Positions 7,227-15,003 of a stretch of DNA of 34,055 nucleotides are shown piece by piece. How positions within the stretch are numbered: the stretch's first letter is position 1; each line of letters starts with the position of its first letter. Location of the stretch: positions 1 to 34,055 of the forward strand of contig JAIRSU010000109.1 of NCBI GenBank assembly GCA_031255285.1, in the 5' to 3' direction. The notes beneath the pieces are model-generated. The model had not been told where the DNA came from, did not search any database, and was given only the letters and a program-made list of their open reading frames with translations. A program made the translations under genes and the position numbers. The DNA is from Treponema sp. Lineage in GTDB: Bacteria > Spirochaetota > Spirochaetia > Treponematales > Breznakiellaceae.

Positions 7227-7952
7227 ATGGAGGAAATTCTTGATATAAAAACGATATTTGTCATCCATTTGCCGTTTTTGCGGGAACTGTTTCCTCAAGG
7301 CATACCTATTACCGAGACTGTGATCATTTCATGGGTTGTGATGGCAATACTCATTGCTCTTGCTTTCATTTTGACGAGAGATCTGAAGTGGATTCCTGGA
7401 GGTGTACAAGCCCTCTTGGAGGCCACGGTGGAAGCTCTCAACCACTTTTCTCGAAAACAGTTTGGGAAATTCGCGGGAATTTTTGCGCCATATATAGGAA
7501 CACTCTTTCTTTTTCTGCTTTTTGCAAACATTATCGGGGTGCTTTCACCTGTGGAAGTTTTCGGTTTTAAGCCGCCTTTTATCATCAAGCCTCCTACGCG
7601 AGACATAAACGTTTCTGTGCCCCTTGCACTTGTTACTATCCTGATGGTGTTGATTTGCAACATCAAGGCAAAGGGACTTCTTGGATGGATTAAACATTTC
7701 TTGTATCCAATCGGCTTCATGCTCCCGTTCAATATTATGGAATACGGTACCCGCCTCTTGTCTCTGAGCCTGCGACTCTTCGGTAATATACTGGGTGGTT
7801 TTATACTCATGCATCTCATTGAAATGCTGGTACCGGTGGCTGTTCCCATGGTGTTCAGTCTTTATTTTGACTTTTTTGACGGATTCGTCCAGGCGGCGAT
7901 TTTTACATTTCTGTCTGTTCTTTATATCTCAGAAGCTCTGGAGAAAGACTGA
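7227..7952 (+). CDS. atpB: F-type ATP synthase subunit a
   Basis: Membrane stator subunit that forms the two ion half-channels of FO. 241 residues with about five to six membrane helices. The essential arginine is R183 in SLRLFGN, and PPTRDINVSVPLAL before helix 3 is typical of subunit a. AAAGGA precedes the start. It is the first gene of atpB-E-F-H-A-G; no atpI is visible upstream. The window alone does not decide whether it conducts protons or sodium. Confidence 0.93.
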   Translation: MEEILDIKTIFVIHLPFLRELFPQGIPITETVIISWVVMAILIALAFILTRDLKWIPGGVQALLEATVEALNHFSRKQFGKFAGIFAPYIGTLFLFLLFANIIGVLSPVEVFGFKPPFIIKPPTRDINVSVPLALVTILMVLICNIKAKGLLGWIKHFLYPIGFMLPFNIMEYGTRLLSLSLRLFGNILGGFILMHLIEMLVPVAVPMVFSLYFDFFDGFVQAAIFTFLSVLYISEALEKD

Positions 7953-8029
7953 ATGAGAAAGAGATATTATCATTGTTAGAAAGACCATTAAGGTGCTTTC
8001 AATATTTACTACTGACATAAGGAGGATAT

Positions 8030-8248
8030 ATGAATTTAGCGTTAATTGGCGCAGGTGTAGCGGTGCTTACCGGTTTGGGAGCTGGTATTGGTATTGGTAT
8101 CGCCACATCAGGGCTTATCCAAGCTATAGCACGGCAACCAGAATCGGCGAATAAAGTGATGCCTTGGTTCTTCGTGGGAGCGGCGTTGGCAGAATCAACA
8201 GCCATCTACGGTCTGGTTATCGCCATTCTGCTCTATCTGAAGGCATAA
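8030..8248 (+). CDS. atpE: F-type ATP synthase subunit c
   Basis: 72-residue proteolipid that forms the rotor ring; two helices joined by the polar loop ARQPE (34-38). The ion-binding carboxylate is E55, followed by S56 and T57 with Y60 nearby (AESTAIYGL). That helix-2 pattern is the one found in sodium-binding c subunits. However, the helix-1 position that holds the key Gln in Ilyobacter-type sodium rings aligns with I22 (GIGIGIA), a hydrophobic residue as in proton rings. The signature is therefore mixed. TAAGGAGG gives a strong SD, in keeping with the high copy number of c. Only one base separates its stop from atpF. Confidence 0.95.
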   Translation: MNLALIGAGVAVLTGLGAGIGIGIATSGLIQAIARQPESANKVMPWFFVGAALAESTAIYGLVIAILLYLKA

Positions 8249-8249
8249 A

Positions 8250-8735
8250 ATGCTCGACTTTACCATTACCTTTGCTATCACTATCGTTAATCTGGTTATT
8301 CTGTTCTTCATTTTACGAGCGATCCTTTTCAAGCCTGTTACTAAATTCATGGACGAGAGGTCTGCTAAGATACGCAACGATATCGACTCCGCAGAAAAGG
8401 ATAGAGCCGCGGCAAAAGTCTTGCTCGAACAATACGCGGACAAGCTGAAGACGGCTCGCGAAGATGCCGTAGCTATTGTCAGACAGGCGCAGGAGCAGGC
8501 TGATGTCATGGCCGCCATACGGCTTGAGGAAACCAGACGAGAAGCCGAGACCCTCATCGCCAACGCTCGCAGACAGATAGAGTCCGAGCGAAAGGCCGCG
8601 ACACTTTTGTTCAAAGCCGAAGCGGCCCATCTGGTCATAGCGGCCTCGAGCCGTCTCCTCCAACGAGAGGTGAACGCGGAGGACAGCCTCCGTCTCGCTG
8701 GTCGCATCGTGGAAGAGATGGAAAATAGGGAATAG
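8250..8735 (+). CDS. atpF: F-type ATP synthase subunit b
   Basis: Peripheral-stalk subunit: one N-terminal membrane helix (about 5-26, ITFAITIVNLVILFFILRAI) followed by a long charged coiled coil to the end. 161 residues, normal length. It starts two bases after the atpE stop and its SD (GAAGG) lies within atpE, indicating coupled translation. It anchors F1 through the delta subunit encoded next. Called from topology and position more than from sequence motifs, which are weak in this family. Confidence 0.92.
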   Translation: MLDFTITFAITIVNLVILFFILRAILFKPVTKFMDERSAKIRNDIDSAEKDRAAAKVLLEQYADKLKTAREDAVAIVRQAQEQADVMAAIRLEETRREAETLIANARRQIESERKAATLLFKAEAAHLVIAASSRLLQREVNAEDSLRLAGRIVEEMENRE

Positions 8736-8812
8736 CGAGCGGATGAGGTTCTATGATTTTAGGTAATGTTATATTCCGAACAATACCAATCCCCCTTTAT
8801 TGAGGAGTTAGT

Positions 8813-9340
8813 ATGCGTATAGACAGATGGTCGGAAGCTTTCATAATGGTTTGTAAGGATATTGATACAGAATTTGCCCTCTTCAAGTCCATGGTTCCCG
8901 TCATCGAATCTGTAAACGGGTATATATCCGGGACAATGGCCGCGTCTTTTGTGGAAAGAAAAATTCGTGCGGCACTGAAGAGAGCAAACGTTCAAGGTGG
9001 AGAAATTGCGTGCAGAACCATTGCCTTGATGGTGAAAAAAGGACTTTTCAAATATGCACCTGCTCTTGTTGATCAAATCGGGGCAAAAATCGACCACAGG
9101 AACGGTATGGTCCGTGTCAATGTAGAAACAGCCCTACCCCTTAATGCTATCTCGCGGGAAAGGCTTCTGTCTGCTGTTATGCAACGAACTGGTGCAAAGA
9201 CAGTGTGTTTCTCCGAAACTACCCGGCCGGAACTATTAGGCGGTTATCGATTAGTGCTCGGTAATGTTGTTGTTGATGCGAGCTTGTCCACTCTCTTGCG
9301 GGATATGGAGAAGAAGCTGTCAACAGGAGAATGTATATAG
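8813..9340 (+). CDS. atpH: F-type ATP synthase subunit delta
   Basis: Cytoplasmic stator subunit linking F1 alpha to the b stalk. 175 residues, an N-terminal helical domain and a C-terminal alpha/beta part with GGYRLVLGNVVVDASLSTLLRDME, shortened here as the block around G-YRL-LGNVVVDAS, the family's best conserved region (about 138-160). TGAGGAG precedes ATG 8813. The 77-bp gap after atpF is longer than elsewhere in the first half of the operon and holds no visible structure. The first half diverges from well-known delta subunits, so the call depends on the C-terminal block and gene order. Confidence 0.88.
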   Translation: MRIDRWSEAFIMVCKDIDTEFALFKSMVPVIESVNGYISGTMAASFVERKIRAALKRANVQGGEIACRTIALMVKKGLFKYAPALVDQIGAKIDHRNGMVRVNVETALPLNAISRERLLSAVMQRTGAKTVCFSETTRPELLGGYRLVLGNVVVDASLSTLLRDMEKKLSTGECI

Positions 9341-9404
9341 AGAATAACGGCCCTTACTAGAAGGTTCGTCGTTACACTATTTTCTTAATAAATATAGGAA
9401 AAAA

Positions 9405-10889
9405 ATGAGTTTGAATGACTTAACCAAAGTTTTAGAAGAAGAGATACGGCATTGGGAAGGCAGAGTGTCTTCTGGTTCCGCGGGTTTTGTTACTAATGTT
9501 GGAGACTCTGTGTCAACGGTCTACGGACTTGATGATGCACTCTACGGGGAGCTCGTGGACTTTGCGTCTGGTGCAACCGGTATGGTGATGAATCTCACCG
9601 AAGATGGTGTGGGGGTGGTTCTGCTTTCCGGTGAAAACCTCGTCAAGGATGGTGAAGAAGTCCGTGGCACCGGTAAGGTACTGTCCATTCCTTCGGGAAA
9701 GGCTCTCTTGAGCAGAGTGGTGAATCCCTTGGGTGAGCCTGTTGACGGTAAGGGACTCATTGAAGCGGAGAAGTATTTGCCCATTGAGTCGCCTGCTGCA
9801 CCGGTCATTGATCGCGCATCCGTGAACACGCCCTTGCAAACGGGCTGTCTCTCTATAGATGCGATGATTCCTATCGGACGGGGGCAGAGAGAACTCATCA
9901 TAGGGGACAGACAGACAGGAAAAACCGCGCTTGCGGTTGACGCCATCGTCAACCAAAAAGGTAAGAATGTTCTTTGTGTTTACTGCGCCATCGGTCAGAA
10001 ATCATCATCTGTTGCGGCAATTATCAAAAACCTGGAGAAATTTGGAGCAATGGAGTATACCTTTGTGGTGATAGCTTCAGCATCCGATTCCGCGGCACTA
10101 CAATACCTCGCGCCTTACGCTGCGGTTTCAATGGCTGAGCACTTTATGCATATGGGAAAAGATATGCTTGTGGTTTACGATGACCTTTCTAAACACGCAG
10201 TTGCCTACCGCGCTATAAGCTTGCTCCTACGCCGTCCTCCCGGACGTGAAGCTTTTCCCGGCGATGTATTCTATCTGCACTCGCGGTTGCTGGAAAGAGC
10301 TGCGAAGCTCAAGAGCGGTGGTTCTATCACCGCTCTTCCTATCGTGGAAACTCAAGCTGGCGACATTTCTTCTTATATTCCCACAAACGTCATCTCAATC
10401 ACAGACGGACAGATATTTCTGGATTCGGAACTGTTCAATTCCGGTTTCCGCCCCGCAGTTGACGTGGGGCTTTCTGTGAGCCGTGTAGGAAGCTCGGCGC
10501 AGACTAAGGCTATCCGTAAAATCTCCAGCAGACTCCGTTTAGACTTAGCGCAATATCGTGAAATGGCCGCATTTGCTCAGTTCGGAAGCGACCTCGACAA
10601 GGCGACTCAAGATAAGCTCGCCCATGGCGTACGCCTCATGGAGGCATTGAAACAGCCTCAGTTCGTGCCGCATCCTGTTGAAGAAGAAGTTGTCATTCTG
10701 TTTGTCGCGGCAAACGGTTTTCTACTCGACACGCCAGTGGAAGGAATCTCTGTCTTTATCAAGGATTTTATGGATTATATTAAGACAAATCATTCGGACA
10801 TTCTCAAAATTATTGCCAAAGAAAAAGAGATTTCCTTTGAAATTGAAGAAGAAATACGGAACGCTGTAGAAGAGTTCAAGGGAAAATAA
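9405..10889 (+). CDS. atpA: F-type ATP synthase subunit alpha
   Basis: Non-catalytic nucleotide-binding subunit of F1. 494 residues, a little shorter than the usual 500-513. P-loop GDRQTGKT at 167-174; [13 protein letters not shown] and [17 protein letters not shown] are diagnostic blocks, and [13 protein letters not shown] includes the conserved arginine near the catalytic interface. SD TAGGA precedes the start. A 156-bp gap separates it from atpG, unusually long for this operon. The catalytic beta subunit it must pair with is not encoded in the window. Confidence 0.97.
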   Translation: MSLNDLTKVLEEEIRHWEGRVSSGSAGFVTNVGDSVSTVYGLDDALYGELVDFASGATGMVMNLTEDGVGVVLLSGENLVKDGEEVRGTGKVLSIPSGKALLSRVVNPLGEPVDGKGLIEAEKYLPIESPAAPVIDRASVNTPLQTGCLSIDAMIPIGRGQRELIIGDRQTGKTALAVDAIVNQKGKNVLCVYCAIGQKSSSVAAIIKNLEKFGAMEYTFVVIASASDSAALQYLAPYAAVSMAEHFMHMGKDMLVVYDDLSKHAVAYRAISLLLRRPPGREAFPGDVFYLHSRLLERAAKLKSGGSITALPIVETQAGDISSYIPTNVISITDGQIFLDSELFNSGFRPAVDVGLSVSRVGSSAQTKAIRKISSRLRLDLAQYREMAAFAQFGSDLDKATQDKLAHGVRLMEALKQPQFVPHPVEEEVVILFVAANGFLLDTPVEGISVFIKDFMDYIKTNHSDILKIIAKEKEISFEIEEEIRNAVEEFKGK

Positions 10890-11045
10890 CGACGTTTAAA
10901 CCATAATTAAACCACCGATACGAATAAACTGTAGTATCTTAAAACGAGGATGGATTGGGAAGTATGATTTAACCATAAAATTTGAGTGGAAACTCCAGAT
11001 GGTTTATTATTATGGGGAAATGGTGCCGTGTCTTCAGGAGGAATA

Positions 11046-11924
11046 ATGGCAAATTTAAGGGATACACGCCTACGAATGCGGGCGATTCGACAAACTTTAC
11101 AAGTAACGAAGGCGATGAACCTCATATCCACGTCAAAATTGCGCAGGGGTAGGCGTGCGCTTGAGGATACGGAGCCGTATTTCATGCGAATAAAAAAATC
11201 CATGTTTGATATTATCTCGTCTATAGATAATGTTAAGAGTGACTTCTTGGGAAGAAGAGACATAAAACATTCCGCAGTGATAGTTGTTTCCAGCGACAAA
11301 GGGCTTGCCGGCGGATACAATGCTAATGTGTTTAGACAAGTGAACAAGGTCTGCGAAACTTTGCAGTCGCCTCTCCTGATAACCATTGGTAACATTGCGT
11401 CCAGACATTTCAGCCATAGCTCTTTCGATGTTTTGGAAAATTTTTCGTTTAAGCCTCGGCTTCCCATGCTTGATGATGCCAAAGAAATAGCGGATTATAT
11501 CATCTCTCAATATTTATGGAATTATTTTGACGAAGTTCACCTTGTATATACCCATATGTTCAGTGCCGTGAAGCTTATGCCTGAAACTATTCAGCTCTTG
11601 CCCGTTTCAGCGGAGAAAATACAAGAAGAAATCGTACGTACAGGTGAAGAAAAACGAGTTGATTTACGATTTGAATTCATCCCTTCCGAAGAAGAAGTGT
11701 TTGATGCGCTTGTGCCGATTTACATCAAGGGTATCGTTTATGGGGTGCTTGTGGAAGCTTACGCCAGTGAGCAGAACGCTCGTATGATAGCAATGGACGA
11801 GGCATCGAAAAATGCGGAAGATATGCTTGCTAAACTACAAGTCTTCTACAACAGAGTGCGTCAAGCAGCAATCACTCAGGAAATGACAGAAATCATCGGC
11901 GGTTCAAGCGCCATCAATGACTAA
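11046..11924 (+). CDS. atpG: F-type ATP synthase subunit gamma
   Basis: Central rotor shaft of F1. 292 residues with both terminal coiled-coil helices: N-terminal MANLRDTRLRMRAIRQT and C-terminal MDEASKNAEDMLAKL, plus SSDKGLAGGYN in the Rossmann-like middle. ATG 11046 is preceded by CAGGAGG; a longer in-frame start at 10986 has no SD and adds residues the family lacks. The genes expected next, atpD and atpC, are missing: an rRNA methyltransferase with its own promoter starts 45 bp downstream. Confidence 0.95.
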   Translation: MANLRDTRLRMRAIRQTLQVTKAMNLISTSKLRRGRRALEDTEPYFMRIKKSMFDIISSIDNVKSDFLGRRDIKHSAVIVVSSDKGLAGGYNANVFRQVNKVCETLQSPLLITIGNIASRHFSHSSFDVLENFSFKPRLPMLDDAKEIADYIISQYLWNYFDEVHLVYTHMFSAVKLMPETIQLLPVSAEKIQEEIVRTGEEKRVDLRFEFIPSEEEVFDALVPIYIKGIVYGVLVEAYASEQNARMIAMDEASKNAEDMLAKLQVFYNRVRQAAITQEMTEIIGGSSAIND

Positions 11925-11934
11925 AGAGCTGCCC

Positions 11935-11963
11935 TTCCCTATTACAGGTTTTTATGGTATTAT
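11935..11963 (+). promoter_or_regulatory. Promoter of the rlmL-like gene, leaderless type
   Basis: TATTAT at 11958-11963 ends 6 nt before the ATG at 11970, which has no SD. The -35 (TTCCCT 11935-11940, 17-nt spacer) is weak. Confidence 0.35.
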
Positions 11964-11969
11964 CTTCCT

Positions 11970-13133
11970 ATGCAATTTTCTTTAACGGCACTATGTGCCG
12001 TGGGCGCTGAAAAAGTTGTTTCAAACGAATTAAGAAAGCTCTCCAATATGAAGCTCGTCGAAGGCAGTTTTGGAAAAGTGCGTTTCCAAACCGATCTTGA
12101 AGGTCTTTATACAAGTCTCATAGCTTTGCGCACTGTGGACCGAGTACTGTTGGAGATAGGTTGCTGGATAGTCGATAGTTTTGATAGCCTGTTTGAAGGT
12201 GTTAGAAATATTCCGTGGGAGAATTTTATTCCTAATGATAGAGGCTTACATATCGCCAAAGTTCGTTCAAAAAATTCGATTCTGCACTCTGAGGTGAGCA
12301 TTCAGTCCGTCGTTCACAAGGCGGCCGTGGAACGACTCTGTAAAAAACGCCATCTAAACTATCTTCCTAGCGAAAAAAACGCTGAAATCAGGGTTCATAT
12401 TGAAAGAAATCAAATTTTTGTGCTCCTTGACTTAAGCGGCGATCCTCTTTTCAAAAGAGGGTATCGTTTAGAAGGCGGTGTTGCACCGCTACGGGAGACA
12501 ACGGCCGCGGCTATCATCCTACTATCGTTATGGCGGAGGAAGTCTCCGCTGTTCGACCCTTTTTGTGGTTCAGGCACTATTGCCATAGAAGCCACGCTCT
12601 ATGCATGGAATATGGCGCCTGGTCTAGGACGGAATTTCGCAGTTTCGCGTCTACCCTTTGCAGATACAATGGTTGAAAACCATGTGCGAGAGGCGCTTGC
12701 CGCAAAGGTCGATTTCAACCATACTATAGCCATTTATGGAAACGATTCCAATAAAGGCGTGGTAGAAGCGGCAAAAGCCAACTTGAAACGTGCTTATGAG
12801 ATAGCGCTGGGACGTAAACTATCCGGGGGAATACGCGAAGAGTTGCCATTCTTACCTCGCTTCACAATTTCGCCATTAGGAGAGAACCTACCTACAGAAG
12901 AAAGAGGCTACATCATCACCAACCCTCCTTATGGGCGACGATTAGGCGAAAAGACAGATGCGGAAGCCCTTTATGGACAAATAGGCGTATTTTGCCGAAG
13001 ACTACCACGATGGAATACTTGTATCATTACTGACCATGCAGGTTTTGAGTCATTCTTCGGTAGAAAGGCAGACTCGTGCAAAGAAATCACCAATGGGGCA
13101 ATAGAGTCTTATTTCTTTCAATTTGGAAAGTAG
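11970..13133 (+). CDS. THUMP-domain 23S rRNA guanine-N2 methyltransferase (RlmL/YpsC type)
   Basis: SAM-dependent RNA methyltransferase, most like the stand-alone N-terminal half of RlmL (YpsC in Bacillus), which modifies a guanine of 23S rRNA. 387 residues: ferredoxin-like and THUMP region to about 155, then a Rossmann methyltransferase with the SAM motif DPFCGSGT at 196-203 and catalytic motif NPPYG at 318-322. The C-terminal RlmK half is absent, so it is the single-activity form. Related families (TrmN/Trm14) modify tRNA, so the exact target is uncertain. No SD; a -10 box 6 nt before the ATG suggests a leaderless mRNA. tgt starts 19 bp after its stop. Confidence 0.85.
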   Translation: MQFSLTALCAVGAEKVVSNELRKLSNMKLVEGSFGKVRFQTDLEGLYTSLIALRTVDRVLLEIGCWIVDSFDSLFEGVRNIPWENFIPNDRGLHIAKVRSKNSILHSEVSIQSVVHKAAVERLCKKRHLNYLPSEKNAEIRVHIERNQIFVLLDLSGDPLFKRGYRLEGGVAPLRETTAAAIILLSLWRRKSPLFDPFCGSGTIAIEATLYAWNMAPGLGRNFAVSRLPFADTMVENHVREALAAKVDFNHTIAIYGNDSNKGVVEAAKANLKRAYEIALGRKLSGGIREELPFLPRFTISPLGENLPTEERGYIITNPPYGRRLGEKTDAEALYGQIGVFCRRLPRWNTCIITDHAGFESFFGRKADSCKEITNGAIESYFFQFGK

Positions 13134-13152
13134 AAAGTTAGTTGAGACTATC

Positions 13153-14295
13153 ATGGAACAACCTTTCTTTAATATTAACAAAACGGATGGCAATGCGCGG
13201 ACAGGAATTATGAAGCTACCACACGGTGTAATTTCGACGCCGGTTTTCATGCCGGTCGGTACAAATGCAGCTGTTAAAGCCCTGTCCAAGGATGACCTTT
13301 TTGACATAGGCTTTGAAATCATCCTGTCCAATACTTATCATCTTTATCTACGCCCAGGCATGGAAATCATCAACAACGCAGGCGGTCTCCATCGATTCAT
13401 GGGCTGGAACCGTAATATCCTTACCGATTCAGGCGGATTTCAGGTTTTTTCCCTTGCACCCTTTCGTAAAATCATGGAGCAGGGGGTAAAATTTCGTTCT
13501 CACATTGATGGGTCATATCATTTCTTAACACCCGAAAAAGTCGTAGACATCCAAACTATTCTCCAAAGTGATATTCAGATGCAACTGGACGTATGCAGTC
13601 CTTGGGGGATTTCCGAGAAGGATGCGGCGCAAGCCTTAAAAATAACCGCGCAATGGCTCGATCGAGCAAAAGACCAATGGCGGAAGAGAATGGACGAAGG
13701 CTATACCGGAAAGCTTTTTTCAATCGTTCAAGGCAATTTTTATAAAGATTTACGACGACAGAGCACAGAGCTGTGTATAGCCGCAGATACACCTGGCATA
13801 GCTATAGGCGGACTGTCTGTGGGTGAACCAAGCGAGGTATTTCTGGATTTTCTAGGGTGGACAACCAGCCTTTTGCCCCGTGAAAAACCCCGTTATGTCA
13901 TGGGTATTGGTACACCAGACTATATTCTAGCCGCGATAGAAGACGGGGTTGATATGTTTGACTGTGTTTTTCCTACACGAGTGGGCAGAAATGGCAGAGT
14001 TTTTACTCATAGCGGAGAACTCTCCATAAAAAGGCTAGACAAGGCGCTTGACTTCAGCCCTATTGATGCAGAATGTTCCTGCAAGGTTTGCCGAACCTAT
14101 AGCAGAGCCTATATGCGGCATCTTTTCAAAGCGCATGAGATACTCTGTTCCATGCTTGCCAGTTACCATAACCTCTATTTTCTACACAACTTGGTTAAGA
14201 ACGCCACCGCCGCCATAGAACAGGGATGTTTTGCGGCTTTTAAACGGGGATTCTTGGAAAAATATAACCGTTCGGCAATAATCAATGTATCGTAA
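13153..14295 (+). CDS. tgt: tRNA-guanine transglycosylase (queuine/preQ1)
   Basis: Exchanges guanine 34 for preQ1 in GUN-anticodon tRNAs. About 380 residues. Catalytic acid D92 in DSGGFQVF, nucleophile D270 in DMFDCVFPTR, substrate loop GGLSVGEP (219-226), and zinc ligands C308, C310, C313 and H339. ATG 13153 fits the family's N-terminus; an in-frame TTG at 13123 would overlap rlmL and adds residues the family lacks. No SD precedes either start. Probably co-transcribed with the rRNA methyltransferase, so both are RNA-modification genes. Its 3' end overlaps a convergent lipoprotein gene by 14 bp. Confidence 0.96.
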   Translation: MEQPFFNINKTDGNARTGIMKLPHGVISTPVFMPVGTNAAVKALSKDDLFDIGFEIILSNTYHLYLRPGMEIINNAGGLHRFMGWNRNILTDSGGFQVFSLAPFRKIMEQGVKFRSHIDGSYHFLTPEKVVDIQTILQSDIQMQLDVCSPWGISEKDAAQALKITAQWLDRAKDQWRKRMDEGYTGKLFSIVQGNFYKDLRRQSTELCIAADTPGIAIGGLSVGEPSEVFLDFLGWTTSLLPREKPRYVMGIGTPDYILAAIEDGVDMFDCVFPTRVGRNGRVFTHSGELSIKRLDKALDFSPIDAECSCKVCRTYSRAYMRHLFKAHEILCSMLASYHNLYFLHNLVKNATAAIEQGCFAAFKRGFLEKYNRSAIINVS

Positions 14296-14776
14296 CGTAC
14301 ATAGTATTTCTTCCAGCATCATAGCGGAAGTTTACTGTAGAAGGATATGTGTAGGACACACTAAAAGTCGGCGTTTTAGTATAAATTCTGTTATGATTGT
14401 CTTTACTTGGTTTTACCGTCATAGGCTCTATTTCCATATAGCCGCCTGTGCGTAAAGTTACATTTTCGCCGAAAAGGCTTAAAACTTCTAAAGTTATCGG
14501 CTCAATATCAGTGAAAGTGACGGTATTTCCTTCTTGTTTATATTCCACCCAGGATTTCGGCGTTATCGACAGCGATTTGAAGCCGTGGAAACCGCCACTA
14601 ATATCGACAGACATCGTTTGACCTGGTTCAAGCGTTTCACTAATTGAATCAAATAATAGAACAAACGAAACCGTATAAGAAGACTGATTGTCCAATTCGA
14701 CTTCCTCATAGGGAGTGCTCCCACATGCCGACAACGTCAATCCCACGGCGGCTATAAGCGAAAATAATTTTCTCAT
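14282..14776 (-). CDS. Small lipoprotein of unknown function
   Basis: 164 residues with a clear lipoprotein signal: MRKLFS, a hydrophobic core and the lipobox LSAC at about 16-19, so the mature protein should be anchored to a membrane by its cysteine. The mature part is rich in Thr, Ser, Tyr and Val and looks like a beta-sandwich, but I recognise no family. ATG 14776 has AAAGGAAT upstream; the in-frame start at 14818 lacks an SD and would bury the signal. Its coding end overlaps tgt's by 14 bp, tail to tail, leaving no room for a separate terminator. Confidence 0.8.
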   Translation of the reverse strand: MRKLFSLIAAVGLTLSACGSTPYEEVELDNQSSYTVSFVLLFDSISETLEPGQTMSVDISGGFHGFKSLSITPKSWVEYKQEGNTVTFTDIEPITLEVLSLFGENVTLRTGGYMEIEPMTVKPSKDNHNRIYTKTPTFSVSYTYPSTVNFRYDAGRNTMYVTIH

Positions 14777-14820
14777 GGTTATTCCTTTATATTCTTTCGA
14801 TCTACGCCTATTATTCAAGC

Positions 14821-14949
14821 TTAAAAGTCCGATTCAGCATTATCAACGAATTCCGCGTCCTCTGTGGTTATTTCAGCGGGCCTAAATCCAAGTTTAGAGT
14901 CATTATTATAAATTTCTTTCACTCTGTCAATATCTCTACTGCCCCCACT
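14821..14949 (-). pseudogene. Gene remnant upstream of the lipoprotein
   Basis: A 42-codon stretch between stops reads like a natural acidic C-terminus (KEIYNNDSKLGFRPAE, then TTEDAEFVDNAESDF) and stops 42 bp before the lipoprotein start. It has no ATG; a GTG at 14922 could begin a 33-residue peptide but lacks an SD. Most likely the end of a gene whose start has been lost. Family not recognised. Confidence 0.35.
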
Positions 14950-14963
14950 TCATGTTCATGTTA

Positions 14964-14993
14964 TTGAGGAAATCAATCGAAAAATGCTATACT
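14964..14993 (+). promoter_or_regulatory. cimA promoter, near-leaderless
   Basis: TTGAGG (14964-14969), 18-nt spacer, TATACT (14988-14993). The start point is about 15000, giving a leader of only about 4 nt before ATG 15004. No SD; the bases between -10 and ATG are pyrimidine-rich (TTCCTCCTTAT). Confidence 0.5.
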
Positions 14994-15003
14994 TCCTCCT
15001 TAT

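Noticed and set aside
7295-7849. 184-codon minus-strand ORF opposite atpB
   Set aside because: Shadow of atpB: basic, low-complexity translation, no SD, while atpB has clear family motifs.
8195-8707. 170-codon minus-strand ORF opposite atpF
   Set aside because: Ser/Arg/Ala-rich antisense reading of the coiled-coil b subunit; no start signal.
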